The notes: generated by a model from the letters alone, not told the origin. DNA of 64,000 nucleotides from Morella rubra (GCA_003952965.2 CM025853.1:13174387-13238386), one strand, 5' to 3'; counted from the stretch's first letter, positions 1-12,400 are shown. Numbers and translations: made by a program.

Positions 1-902
1 AGGCTTGGTTAGCAGCGGATGGGTTTAATCCTTTTGGGAACATGAGCACTAGTCATAGCACATGGCCAGTGATATTAGTACCATATAACTTGCCTCCTTG
101 GATGTGCATGAAACGTTTAGAAGATGTGTCGAGGTAGATGATGATTGGTACTTGTTTGAATGGAAACACATTCGTTCGAACTAGATTTAGACACATGGCA
201 CAAATCAACGGGTCTAAACTCAACACCTGGCAACTCTCGTTTGAACAGTCAGTTGGTTTGAACGAGTGCAGGCGTTGCAGATAATGAAAAGATGTTGCCT
301 GCGATGCCTCACGTAACAATGAACCAGCAAGCAGCACCTGGCAACTCTCGTTCGAACAATGTTTTATTTTTTGAACGAGTTCAGCCGTTGTAGGCAACAA
401 AAAGACGTTGCCTGTGACGCTGCAGGTAACAACGAACCATTAAGCACCACATGGCAAACACGGTTTGAACGAAGACACACAAATATTTAGCAATGAAGTC
501 AGGTCGTCACAAATGTTTTCATTCAACGACGATAGGAAAATGTTGTTGTGAAAACATTTCATCCGACCGAGGTTTTCTGCTCGAACGATAGTTTTAATTT
601 GTGACAACAATAGTTCGTCACTGAAAAATTCTACTCTATAGCAAACTAATTATTTGCAATGGAATTGGTGAAGTCGTCGCTGAATCTCGGTCGAACAAAG
701 TTTATTTGGTCGAACTGTTGTTGATGTACTATTTTATTCATTTCCAGGCTTTTATTCTCGTTCGAACTAGTGTTTTGGTGACGACTTTTTGTTTTCGTTG
801 CTGAAGAATGAAAAATTTTCATTTACATCTTCATTGACGAAAATTGACGAAATTTCTTTCGCCATTGAAAATTTCACGGCTGAAGGTCAGATCTGTTATA
901 GT
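1..902 (+). mobile_element. 3' remnant of a CACTA (En/Spm-type) element
   Basis: A transposase fragment at the very start runs straight into about 750 bp rich in the sub-repeat CGTTCGAAC/GTTTGAACGA (for example near 168, 239, 265, 338, 463, 758). CACTA elements carry such repeats next to their ends. The last bases, CTGTTATAGTG at 892-902, read as a diverged CACTA terminus (CACTATAACAG on the other strand). The 5' part lies outside the window, so no target duplication can be checked. The direct join of transposase to 3' subterminal repeat suggests an internally deleted copy. The sub-repeat resembles that of CACTA-1. Confidence 0.45.
3..117 (+). pseudogene. TNP2/TNPD CACTA transposase fragment
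   Basis: Frame 3 reads A-W-L-A-A-D-G-F-N-P-F-G and then a VPYNLPPWMCMK stretch, matching the conserved core of the TNPD gene at 22614-26358 (around residues 322-360 there). The similarity stops near base 117 and the frame closes at 137. It is a relic of about 38 codons and cannot be functional. Confidence 0.75.
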
Positions 903-1624
903 GGCCCTATTAGTTTTTACTCTCTTTTACTAAATAGCACCACTTCCACAAATTCTTCTTCTAAAATTTAATATCACAACTGTCACTTTATTTTTGATTG
1001 CTAATTAACTCAAGTTTTCAAAAAATAAAATTATCGTAAAGTCATTCTTTTAACACACCAATTAATTCGTGGATTGTTCTTTTTACTAAACAACAAAACA
1101 ATTACACAACACATTTTTTTCTAAACAAAGAAGTTGCTCAGAATATTTCTCTATGTCTTAAGATAGATTAAATTGCTTAGCAATTTTGTTTGTAAAAATG
1201 ATTTATTGACTAAACTTAAATACAAAAGTTTAATTAGTAATTTTTCATATAAAAACTGAGAAATATAATTTATTTTTTATTTTTTAAACTAAAAAACCTC
1301 ATGACTCGGCTAAGGCCTCTGAGCTGACCTTGCCAACATGTGGGCGAAGGTCGTGGCAACACAAGTGCGCGCGTCAGGAGCTCAAGTAAACTAACGATCG
1401 ACAGATGGTAGCAAAGATAAACCAATAATGGATTCGCTTCTTTAGAATCTACCAATCACAGGAGTCAAGTACAGCATAACATGGATAAGGGTTTAGGAGG
1501 TGAACTAACTAGAAAAAAAAACGTATGGAACAAAAATTCTTGCGGATTTTCCCAACCACACATGGTATTGATTACGTACGGTACCAACTATGTGTACTGT
1601 CGGCCCTTAACATCCCCTATTCCC
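903..1624. other. Intergenic region upstream of the proline-rich gene
   Basis: AT-rich DNA with no convincing coding frame. The part next to the gene (about 1290-1620) has higher GC and presumably holds its promoter. A CCAAT-like CCAATCAC occurs near 1451, and an ACCAACTA-like motif near 1585 resembles a MYB site. These motif calls are weak. Confidence 0.4.
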
Positions 1625-1632
1625 CTATAAAT
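1625..1632 (+). promoter_or_regulatory. TATA box of the proline-rich protein gene
   Basis: CTATAAAT lies about 118 bp before the chosen ATG at 1743. That allows a leader of roughly 80-90 nt, which is normal for a short plant gene. It is called from position and consensus only. Confidence 0.5.
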
Positions 1633-1742
1633 CCACCATCAGTCCTTCATTCTTTCTTCAGAGATCCAAACGGAGGCGCCTTTGCTATTGTTAAATATTT
1701 GTTCTAAACCCGGTGAGAGCGCTTGATCTGCATTATTTGAGG

Positions 1743-2135
1743 ATGGCCGCTTGCAAGGGCTTCCTCTTAGCATTCGTCTTCGCTTTGTCTTGCATCGATG
1801 TGAGCATGGCAGCTCGTCATCTTCTGCAATTGACTGCACCCGCTGATGCTGCACCGACCTTGCCAGCAATTCCGGCCATGCCGCCTAAACCAGTATTGCA
1901 GACACCTTTGCCTTCTCTACCACAGCCCACATTGCCACCACTGCCCATTGGTCTGCCAACTCTGGCTATTCCGACACTGCCTCCACTTCCAAGCATTCCC
2001 ACGACGCCGACAATCCCAAAGGTCACCTTGCCCCCAATTCCTGCCATTCCCTCCATCCCCACAGTCCCAGGCACTATTCCTACTATCCCATTCCTTTCCC
2101 CACCCCCTCGGCCAACAGTAGCCCTTGATCAGTGA
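1743..2135 (+). CDS. Secreted proline-rich cell-wall protein
   Basis: Encodes 130 residues. The start is placed at 1743 (M-A-A-C-K-G), not the in-frame ATG at 1713, because the methionine at 1743 begins a classic signal peptide: a basic start, a hydrophobic core (FLLAFVFALSC) and a likely cut after S-M-A, giving a mature A-A-R-H-L-L-Q end. The rest is low-complexity P-x-x-P sequence with irregular LPPLP, IPTLPPLP, IPAIP and TIPTIP units and no cysteine. Plants have many small single-exon genes of this kind (PELPK-like and hydroxyproline-rich proteins) that are exported and deposited in the wall. The exact family is inferred. No lesion is visible, so this is the one clearly intact host gene here. 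A TATA box lies 118 bp upstream. High GC relative to its flanks fits a real coding region. Confidence 0.85.
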   Translation: MAACKGFLLAFVFALSCIDVSMAARHLLQLTAPADAAPTLPAIPAMPPKPVLQTPLPSLPQPTLPPLPIGLPTLAIPTLPPLPSIPTTPTIPKVTLPPIPAIPSIPTVPGTIPTIPFLSPPPRPTVALDQ

Positions 2136-2765
2136 ATGATTGCAGTTATATATGCTGCCTAGCTAGGAAGTACCAGTACTAGTATCATGGCATATACGGT
2201 GCAGCCCTTATGTCGAAGCTTCTATCAGAAGCTTATTCAATTATTAATGTCCGATCGACTCTGTTGTATGGTTTTCATTTTATGTTCCTATTGATATGGA
2301 GAGGCATTATGTAGTTATTCTACACTCGTACGTGCTTGTCTATTGTTCCCTAATTGATACTATCTCTTATCTTCTTTCTTACCTTTTGATTAATTCACAT
2401 TTTCTTCTTTAAAAAAGTGATAAAAAAACACCACAACCAATCGGTGTGTACTTAATTAGGGCGGTCAAATAATTTCTTGCCAACTATAAAAATGTAAAAT
2501 TTAAACACCATTGCCTGAATTTTTAAGAGATTTTTTAAAAATTGATTGAACATTTAGAATTAACAAATAAGCATCTAGGCCCCTTTAAAAATCATTCCTT
2601 TCTTCTAGTCTCCATTAGTAAGACCATGCATGCATGCCACGTATACAAAAAATAAATAAAGATATATCAATAAAAAAAGCAAAGAAAAAAGTAAAAATAT
2701 TAAAGAAAAATATTAAAAGTCTAAAACTAGTTTTATTTTAAAATGAAAAAGGCAAAGGGATCTGG
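2136..2765. other. 3' flank of the proline-rich gene
   Basis: The first 200 bp is probably 3' UTR; GAAGCTTCTATCAGAAGCTT near 2215 could form a small hairpin. The remainder is A/T-rich filler up to the terminus of CACTA-1. No gene seen. Confidence 0.4.
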
Positions 2766-3870
2766 CACTACAAGAAATTTAGCTTTGGTGACAAAATTTT
2801 GGGTGTCAAACCAAATTTTGTCACCTAAAGTAGCTTTTCCCTAACAAAAAATTAATTTCGTCACACAAAATCATCTAGGAATGCCAAAACTACTGGACAG
2901 GTCCTAAAATTGTTCGGACAGATTTCTGGTGTGACAACATACGCCTCGTCGCGAACGAGTGACGATAAAAAGCGTCACAAATACTTAATATTCATTCGGA
3001 CCCATAAACAAACCGTTCGGACGCTTCGCTGCATGAAAAAAATCCAAATTGTCACAACTGATTAACGATGAGAATGGTCACAAATTTTGCAAGACTGTTC
3101 GGATGTCATTTTTACAACGTTCGCATGGACATTACCTAACGAATAATGATCGTCAGCACACAGTGAAAAATTAAAAATCGTCGTGGACACTCAATCCTGT
3201 CTGGACATAAAAATGAGCGTTCCAATGCCAAAAAAATAAAACCTTCCGAACCCCAAAAACATGTCCATGCAGGTCTGAATGCTTCTTCCACGAATCGTGT
3301 GGTTCCATGTTGCAAAACTTAACACACGTGATGTCGAAACAGTTCGGACCTATACAAACTGTTCGGATGATGAAAGTTTTAGAAGATTTTTGAATCGGGT
3401 CTATTTAATTACGTTGAATTTGATTGGGCCACGTGTGAATCTAACTAATGAGCCACGTCCGAACACATATGAAGACCGTGAAAACGCTTGCTTATCACAT
3501 TAAACCGTCTAGACTTTGTCAAAATCACACTTTCACTCTCTTCACTCAAACTTTTCTCATAAACGTTTTCGCTACCTGTTGGATTTATTTCGAGATCTCT
3601 CAAAAAACTTTGGTTAAAACCTTCTTCGTGAGTTTTCTTTTCAATTTCATGCATTTTAATTTAATACTTTTGAATTTTGTTGTATTCTTTGTGTTCATCA
3701 AAGTACGTTGTTTGATTTTTGTTCATCAAAGTACCATTCGAACTCTTGTATATCGATGTTCGGACCTTTTTAGTAGCGTGCCGACGTGCTTCACCACGTC
3801 TGGACGCCTTCTAAATGTAAACGTTTTTGAATTACGTGCAAATTTTGTGCTTATGTTCGGACGGTTTTTG
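2766..3870 (+). repeat. 5' terminal and subterminal repeats of CACTA-1
   Basis: After the TIR comes a block of short motifs based on GTTCGGAC(G), in both orientations (near 2915, 2996, 3018, 3087, 3339, 3359, 3758, 3855). In En/Spm such subterminal motifs are the binding sites of TNPA. Similar blocks recur internally at about 4745-5290, 5690-6060 and 8220-8940, and at the right end (17990-18400). Confidence 0.7.
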
Positions 3871-3881
3871 CTAGGTTGACC

Positions 3882-4253
3882 ATGGATCACTCTGGGAGAA
3901 GTATCACCAATGTCGGGGCACAGACAGAGAGACCAACTTGGGTGGACATTTTTTTAGTAGAGCCGAGGAGTATTAGGGCGATAGTGGAGCCGATGCATTC
4001 CTTATGCATGGAGCTCTAGTGCTGCTTGACCAGTCTGGAGAGAAAATTTGCTTTAATGGATAGGGCTTTGACGAAGGAGCTGAATATTATGTGGATGGAA
4101 CTATTCTATGTGAGAGAACAAGTGTCCCATTTATCCTAGTCTGTCCATATCGTTCCAATACAGCTCTAGATACTCAAAAGTTGGGTGGATAATATGGAGG
4201 AGCATTTGGCGCATGTTTGTGATGCCCTTATACAAGATTTGGACTAGCTAGCT
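3882..4253 (+). pseudogene. CACTA-1 accessory coiled-coil gene, copy 1 (decayed)
   Basis: From the ATG at 3882 the frame reads M-D-H-S-G-R-S with RPTWVDIFL, then a heptad-like stretch S-L-E-R-K-F-A-L-M-D-R-A-L-T-K-E-L-N, and finally MEEHLAHVCDALIQDLD before a stop near 4253. At least two in-frame stops interrupt it. The same order of segments (RPSWV, A-L-E-R-K-V-N-Q-L-D, then EEPMARVLEVL) recurs in the gene at 6117, so these are two copies of one gene. The product is unknown; a coiled-coil DNA-binding accessory protein is only a guess. Confidence 0.45.
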
Positions 4254-4259
4254 CTTGAT

Positions 4260-6110
4260 TCGAACTAGTCTACTGTTTATGTTTTATCGCTATTATTTAC
4301 TTATCCTTAGAAGGATCGTCTCTGGCTTGTACTAGACATTATGATTGTGTTTTTCAGTCAGTATTTGGATTATGTTTGATATTTTATATTAATTATGTTT
4401 TTTCATTAGTTTAAATTTATTACAATTTAAATGGACGATTAGTAAAATCAAATAGATGATTAGTAAGAGTGCTATCTTAACTGAATGGTTAGTATAATTA
4501 GATTATAAAGGTTATTGTAATTACAATTAAATAGGTGATTATTATAACGGATGTTTAATATAAAAGTATGCTTAATATATATATATATATATTATATATG
4601 TATTTAAAATAAATAAATAAAGTTAAAATTTTGAGCTGAATTACATTGTGTTAGTTAAATGATTTAAATAAATTAAATTGTGTGAATTAAATGGAATCCA
4701 TAATCAATCAAAGAATAAAATTAATGTCAAATAAATCTACTAAGCGTTCGCATGTTGTTACGTGACGGTTGGACGCATCACATTAACTGATTACGTTGAA
4801 ATGCAAGAAAACACCGTCTGAACGCCTTTATCACAGTAGCATGGATTACATGTGTTTAATAAGGATGAAGGTTGAAAATAATTTCAGGCGTCCGAACGGG
4901 GAAGCATCGAGTTCGAATGGGTAAGATGAAATGACGTTGTTGGAATGGATGATAGTACCATTTGGACGTCTGTGTAACTGTTGCATGACTTACATGTATT
5001 TACGTTATACGAAAGTTGAAAATAACTGTAACTATCCAAATGCGTAGGATACCGTCCGAACTCTATGTGACGTTTATTCAGCCAAACGTGTGCTTCCACG
5101 TTGCACGAAGTCAGGGGAATGGTGTTCGGACAGGACAATACCATCTGAATGCTTTTAATGTTTTGAACCTTTTTAAACGGTTTAAATTTTAATATTTAAT
5201 GCGGAGGACTCTCATTAGGCCATGTGTGCTGAAAAATGTCCAAACGGGGTTTCACTATCTGGACGGCGTCCACGGATTGTCAAAAACTCCAACAATTCGA
5301 CATTTTCATTTATACCTTGTGTTTTATCCTCAAAAATCTCTCAACCTTCACTTGTTTTCTTCCAAAATCTTGACTTAATCTCATTCCTTCGAGGCTGCAA
5401 TCACATCTAGGTATGTTTTGTTCATTTTTAGCAAGATTTTAGCAGTAAAAATTTCATTTTTTTTTATAGTTTTACGTATAGAATTTCAATCCTATTTTTT
5501 GTGTAGTACATTGTTTTTTTTTTTTATTATTATTGATTTTTACATACCAATTGATTGTGTTTAGTGTTAGGATTGTTTTAAGTATATTGGTTTAAGATTT
5601 GGTGGTATTTTTGGGAGTGTGTGGGAGGTGGAGGGACGCTGCCATGGCTAAATTAACTTGGTCATCATCCTTGATGCGTCCGGACATTGTTTTCAGGCGT
5701 TTGGATGCCTGGTAGTATCCCTAAAGGGATACGTTATCGTTTTGAGTGTGTTCGGACATTATATCGAAGCTTTCCGGACATATACATTTAATTTTAATAT
5801 CTTACTTCGTTGTTTTTCGTTCGGACATTGATCTCACGCTATTCGGACACCTTGTAGTATCCCAAAAGGGATATGTTGTCGTTTTGATTGTATCCGAACG
5901 TTATATCAAAGCAGTTCGGACGTGTTTTATATTTAATTTAAAGAGTTTACTTCTTTGTTTTTTGTTTGGAAGGCGAGCTAATGCTGTTCAGACGCTTGGT
6001 ATATTCCAAAAGGGATACGTTGTTGTTTTGCTTGTGTCTGGATGCTATATCAAGCAGTCTGACGAGCCAAATGCACTTCCAATTGCTCGATCAACAAGGT
6101 GACGCTCTCT
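4260..6110 (+). other. Non-coding part of CACTA-1 with motif blocks
   Basis: Opens with AT-rich DNA that includes an (AT)n run at about 4577-4592, then two blocks of GTTCGGAC-type motifs (4745-5290 and 5690-6060). In the second, a unit containing CAAAAGGGATACGTTGT recurs three to four times at intervals of about 130-155 bp (near 5715, 5860, 6010). No real gene seen. Confidence 0.5.
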
Positions 6111-6116
6111 CGTTCC

Positions 6117-7905
6117 ATGGCCCAGACACGCCGTGTGCTGAATACGGCTCGGGCAGCTTCAGGTAGACGATAAGAGCATCCTATGGGGACTGAGGAGCGA
6201 GATCCTGGACAGAACTCAACCCAGGGATTTAGGGCAGAACGACCAAGTTGGGTGGTGGATCTGATGATGTAGTTGACTAAGACTATGCCATCAGTCATGC
6301 AGTCCACCCATTAGATGGTGTGTGATATCAGTGCTCGGCTAATAGCTTTAGAGCGTAAGGTCAACCAGCTGGACTCTGAGTGGAAGAAGGAGGTGGTTGT
6401 GGTTCAGTCAGACCTGAAGGGCGTGGCATCCGGTGCATAGTTACATGCCCTGACTGAGCGGGTCATTATGAGTGACCAACTTCTGGTGGTACTTCCAAGT
6501 GTAGAAGCTGTCAAAGTAATATAAGGGTAAATCCCAAGATCGAATTCACAGGGACAATGGAATTTATGCATACATTAGATATTATATGTAAGCTATTTAC
6601 AAATGAAGAGAAGAAATATCAAAGTTGGTTTTTGAGGTTTATGGTTCGTAATTGAAAGAGAAATTAAGAGAAACGAAAAACAATGCATTTAAAAAAAATA
6701 GATGCAAAATATTCTAAAGGTAAAGTGCAGAAAAATAAAGAAACGTTCTAAGTGACAATGAATCAAACACCTGAGATGCAAGTTTCTCCCATAACTGATT
6801 TGATAATGGATTTACCTCTAATTTTCTCTTCTCTCAATCATTTTCTCGTTCCAAGAGATTATGATCGGATAATACAACAATCAGCCCCCAATTTTCAATA
6901 TAATCTACCATACTCAATAGATTGTATAACAAATGTAAGCAATGAAAGAAAACCATCATAGTCTTGTTACTAGTTCAAGCATCAATTGTGCCTTTACATC
7001 TACAACTGATCAAAAACAAGAACAACGAACTTCAATCCTTTCTAAAAGTAAAATGAAATACAATCCAACAAGTTAATCATTAAAGCTCTATGGAAAAGAA
7101 GAAATCCAACCTAAAACAGTCACGGGTTACTCCTTGAATCTCAAGCTTAAAATCTAGCCTATCATCTTTGAAATTAAAACTAGAGAGAACGAACTAAATC
7201 CAGAAATATTCATTAGAGAAAAAAAACAAAGAAAAGAGAAGAAAAACTTGAGCCAAAGCCAAAGGTCCCAACGAGAACAAAGCTGAAACGAAGAAATAAA
7301 AAATGAAAATGAATCCTCCTGTTCAGCCCTCCCTCCAGCGTGCTTTTAAGCAAGAGAAGAAGATTTGCCTCCTTTCAAAAATTCTAGATCTGCCTAATAT
7401 GTGCCCGAGATTCCCCTCCTTCCAGAATGCCCAATCTCTCATTTTTGCTGCCGTGCTTGGTCCCCTCGTGTAGCTTCTTTCCTAACTGTTTTCTGTTCAA
7501 GTTTGCACTGCGCAAATCTTTTCCTCTAGCTTAGCTTAGCAAAACCCAAAGTCTGTAGGTGTATTTTTGACTTCCAAAAATGCCCTACAATAGATTAACA
7601 CCAGCGTATATCATTTAAAAGGTAAAAGTGAGCATGTGAGAGTCATGTTTCTCTTGTTATAACAACAGCAACGTAAATCATTTTTTTAAGTGTAAAATAT
7701 CAACTGTTATACATTTAGCTCAAATACTAAAATCCGGTGCTTAGTTAAGTGCTTAATTCATTTTCAGTTAAGCAATTTATTCACTTAAGCCACTTAATTA
7801 AGCATATTTGACACTTTGTCAATGATAGAGGAGCCTATGGCTCGTGTTCTTGAGGTTCTATAGCTCACAGATGAGGAGCAGTAGTAGAGCCAACTTATGT
7901 TATGT
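6117..7905 (+). pseudogene. CACTA-1 accessory coiled-coil gene, copy 2 (decayed, split)
   Basis: The ATG at 6117 starts M-A-Q-T-R-R-V-L-N-T-A-R-A-A-S-G-R-R and then meets a stop. The frame resumes with E-R-P-S-W-V-V-D-L and a predicted coiled coil (I-A-L-E-R-K-V-N-Q-L-D-S-E-W-K-K-E), then H-A-L-T-E-R-V up to about 6495. The last segment, homologous to the tail of copy 1, reappears at about 7830-7890 (EEPMARVLEVL). The DNA between is a later insertion. Several in-frame stops confirm decay. Function unknown. Confidence 0.45.
6497..7832. mobile_element. Non-coding element inserted in accessory gene copy 2
   Basis: Inferred because the two parts of the accessory gene are contiguous in copy 1 but separated here by about 1.3 kb. 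The left junction CAAGTGTAGAAG and the following 'GTAATATAAGGGTAAATCCCAAGATCGAATTCACAGGGA' pattern (6515-6555) closely resemble the left side of the element at 45939-47619. It has no long ORF. I could not find a convincing target duplication on the right, so the right boundary is approximate. It may be a non-autonomous LTR-type element. Confidence 0.4.
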
Positions 7906-9408
7906 TTTTATATAACAATTGGTTTTGTATTATGTTTTGAGGAAATATATTTGGTTTTATTTGATGTTATTTGGTTTATATTATATTTTGAGGATATTTG
8001 ATATATTTATATTATTTTAATTATGTTATTTCTATTTATTCATCCTTAGTACAACATGTTAATTAATATTATATTTTTTATTTTGTTACACACCTTCAAA
8101 CTTCAAAACTACTATCTAACACACTTAATGTTATTTATGTTATTAACACACTTTGGTTATTTAAAACTTGGTAATAAATTGAATGGTATGAGTTAAAAAA
8201 AAAAATCAAATTGTCAAAAACCATTTGGACGTGTATATAACCATCCAGACGAATGACTGTAAGGCCAACGGTGTCGTATTACGGTGTTGTCCCCCAAAAT
8301 TTAGCGTTCAAACGTGATATATTCCGTGTGGACGGTATGAAATTTTAGGCGGCAAGGATTCCCTTGAAAACTTGTACACTTAGGCATCTGCACGCTCTTA
8401 TTGGCACCCAAACGGTGTTTATGCATTTGAAAGATGGGAAATTGCAGACAATATAGCTCTAACGGGCAAAACACTTAGAAAACAAGAGATTTAAGCAAGA
8501 GGAGAAGAGGGAAGAAGCTGATTTTGGGTGTCCAATCTTGTTGAAAAGGGTTGGAAGTAGCAACTCATTTGGGTTTTCACATTGGATTACATTTAAGGTT
8601 AGTGGTTTTAAAATTTTATTTGTTTTAGGATGAAAAACGTGGATTTTAGGATATCAAAGCATGTGTTTTCCGAATTTCTAGGTTATAAATGATAGCAATG
8701 GAGTTTGGAGTTGATTGTGATGTGTTTATATTGAAGTGTTTGCAATTTGGGTTGAATTTAAAATGATTTACATGTTATTTTTGGGTCTATTCGTCGAAGA
8801 ACACACAATTCTTCAACAATCACAGTCCGGACGGGTTATGATTCATCCGGACGCTCTTGTTTGGTTTAGAAACTTTACTAAAGGCGTCTGAATGCTCATT
8901 TGTATGGTTTGGACGGTTCTCAATCTGTCCGAACGGTTTTTGCTATTATGCTTATTGCATTCATTTAGTAGCCTTAGCCCCATTTAAGAATTACACTAAG
9001 TTCGGATAACGAACTCGTTGTAATTCTTGAATTGTCCACGTTATGGACAATTTGAGTTTACAATATCTGTAATGTGTATAATTGTATCTGCTATTGTGAC
9101 AGATGTGTTTAAAAATTTCAATGCAAATATCCTTTTGTCCTTCAGATACACATTCAGCATTGAGCTTTACACTTGCCTTCAATGGTGGGTGTTTAGGCTC
9201 AATGTTGTAGGTGTGTATCTAGGGGACTAAGGGAAAACGCTGCCGAAATTTCTAAAGCATCGGTCATAATAGTCGGGTTATTTATGTGCAGTACGTGATA
9301 TTGTAAACTTGAATGGAATAAGACCTATTGCCCAATGAAATTGGAGTTGAGTGTGAATGTCATCATTGTTTGCATTATTGTTTGTATTTTCGTCTTTGAA
9401 GGAACAAT
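7906..9408 (+). other. CACTA-1 region upstream of TNPD
   Basis: AT-rich DNA (7906-8210), a third internal block of GTTCGGAC/CGGACG motifs (8220-8940), then a probable promoter or leader of the transposase gene. The string CGAACGGTTTTTGCTA near 8933 repeats CGGACGGTTTTTGCTA near 3857, which directly precedes accessory gene copy 1. This suggests a promoter-containing module was duplicated. Confidence 0.4.
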
Positions 9409-12400
9409 ATGGATAAGAGCTGGATTTATGAGGCGATAGACTCAAAAGTGCGAAGTATAGTGATCGGAATTTTATGAGTGTTGCCCGTAGTTATGCAGAT
9501 AGTTGTGGACTGATAAGATGTCCATGTAAGAGATGTAAGAATGTGTTGTTCCAATGTGTAGATGAGATGGAGGATCATTTATTCATAATTGGGTTTGACC
9601 AGAGTTACATTCATTGGGTATTTCTCGGAGAGTTAATTTCAGAAGTTTCGAACCAAGTAGTGACTTAGCCTGAACCAAGAAGTGAGGATTCTGTGGGAGA
9701 CATAAACGATGATATGAGAGACATGTTAGAAGATTTTGAGCGGGAGCAGGGGTTGATGGGAACACTAGCCAAAATATGTTGGATCCTGAAACAAATAAAT
9801 CGAGGTTTGGAGATGGGTTTTCTGCGTATACCAAGTTATGGGCAGATGCTGAGCGAGAGATTGTATCCTGGGTGTAAGAAGTACTCGAAGTGTCTTCGTT
9901 ATTAGGTTACTTCATGTGAAGTCGGAGAATAATTTGACTGTAAAGGCATTTGAAGATGTGTTGGGTTGATAAAAGATGCGCTGCCGGAAGGGGAGACACT
10001 TCCTAAATCTTATTATGAGGCAAAAAGTTAAGAAAGAATTTGGGATTTAGCTATGATAACATACATGCGTGCTTAAATGATTGTGTACTATTTTGGAAGG
10101 AGCATAGTGAGTTACAAGAGTGTCCAGTATGTGGGCATCAAGGTGGAAGTACAGTCAGAATAGCAAATCAAAGGTTCCTCAAAAAGTGTTGCGGCATTTC
10201 CCTTGAAACCGGGGTTGCAACGATTATTTCTTTCAAGGCAAAGGGCAACGAATATGCTGTGGCACCAAGAAAAGAGTATGGTTGAAGATGGGGTGATGAG
10301 GCATCTTGCAGACTTTGTGATACGGAAGGACCTTGATAAGAATTATGAATAGTTTGGTCAGGAATCTCGGAACATTCAGTTGGGTTTGACATCTGATGGG
10401 TTCAATCCGTTTGGTAACATGAGCTTATCGTATAGTATATAGCCAGTAGTACTAATTTCATTCAATATGCCGCCATGGAAGTGTATGAAGGATTCAAGTT
10501 TCATGCTCTCATTGCTTATATCGGGTCCAAGAAGTTCCGGGAATCATGTCGATGTCTACATGCAGCCTTTAATAGATGAGTTGAAGGACTTGTGAAAAAA
10601 TGGAGTGCAGACGTACGACGGGGCTGTGTCAAGTTCATTCAAGTTACGTCCAGCATTGCTTTGGAAAATAAATGACTTCCCAGCTTATGGTAATCTCTCG
10701 GGTTAAAGTACAAAATGATGGTTAGCATGCCCTAATTGCAATAAGAACACAACGTCGTTTTGGTTGAAACATGGGGGCAAACATTATTTTTTGGGACATC
10801 GCCGATATTTGCCTGTGATGCATACGTAGAGGTATGATGTCAACATATTTGACGGGAAAAAAGAGTTTAGAGCAGCACCTGAAGAAGTCACTAGAGAGTA
10901 GATACATCAACAACTTGAATCGTTACCTTTATGTTCGTTTGGGAAGACTCAGAAGAAGAGAAAACAGGCTGAAAAAGAGTTAAGTTGGACAAAGTGCAGC
11001 ATATTCTTTGAGTTACCATACTGGTCAGATTTGAAACTTTGACATAATTCGGACAGCATGAACATAGAGAAAAATATTTATGACAATGTGTTGGGAACTT
11101 TAATGAACATCAATGGTAAGACGAAAGACAATGCTAGTGCTCGGAGGGACTTGACATTAATGGGCATAAAAAAGGAGTTGTATTTGCAGGTTCGGAGTCA
11201 GCATGAGGTGATGCCTCAAGCATCATTTACTTTAACGAAGGATGAACGTAAGAAGTGTTGTGAATGGTTGAAGGGTGTCAAGTTTCCGGATAGATATGCC
11301 TCTAACATATCTCGGTGCGTGAATATAAAAGAGGGAAGATAATGGGTATGAAGAGTCACGACTCACACGTCTTGTTGTAGCGACTGTTACCGGCAATGAT
11401 ACACAGGTTGTTAGGAAATAAAGTGTGTACAGCGTTGATTGAGCTATGCTTATTCTTTAGAGAATTGTGCTCAAGAATAATACGTTTAGACATTGTGGAC
11501 AAGTTAGAGAAAGACATTGGAATAATTCTTTGCAAGTTAGAATATTTATTCCCAACATCATTTTTCACTATTATGGTTCATTTAACTGTTCATTTACCTC
11601 AGATGGTGAAACGTGGGGGTCCAGTTCAATTTCAGTGGATGTATCCAATGGAGAGGTATATGGGAAAGATGAAGTGTTTCGTTAAGAACAGGGCACGGTC
11701 TGAGGGCTCCATAGTAGGGAATTATGTGTTTAATGAATGTCTAAGTTTTGCTCAATGTATCTTGGTATGGTTGAGACGAGACTTGATAGAAAAGACGGAA
11801 TTATGCTGACATGGATGATCGAACTACTCCAGGTTGTTGTCTTTCTGTATTCACTCAAAATGTTCACTCGTTGGGAGCTCGCAGGGGTCACGATTTGGAT
11901 AGAAAGAAATTTAGAAACACGCAGTTGTACGTACTCAACAACTGTTCAAAAATCAGCCAACATATAGAGTAAGCGCATATTACAATCATTGCTCATTTAA
12001 ACACTTATGGTTTAAGATATTTTAATTTATTATAGATATCTAATTTGTTTATAGCGAGCACTTGGAAGATATGAGGAGGCAATCGCCAATAAATGTTGAG
12101 GGGAGGAACGAATAAGGATTTCCATTATGGTTTAGAAATCGGATATTATTTAATTTTGTCTCAATTATATGTTCCATTTTTATTGATTTTTTTTTTTAAT
12201 TCTCGTCAACACCTGTTTACTATTTTAGATTCAAACTATGCGTAATAAAAATTTGGGCTCGGTGTCGGATGATTTGTATGCATTAGCATCTGGTCCGGAT
12301 CAACGGGCACTTTGTTATTCTTGCTGTGTAGTGAACAGTTTCATAATACTCAGAATAGTGGCGTGGTTGTTCCAGGGGACCATGCTGGGGAAGACATTGA

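Noticed and set aside
1817-2121. Long open frames on both strands overlapping the proline-rich gene
   Set aside because: They are by-products of the repetitive CCx codons of the real gene and lack a signal peptide or any motif.
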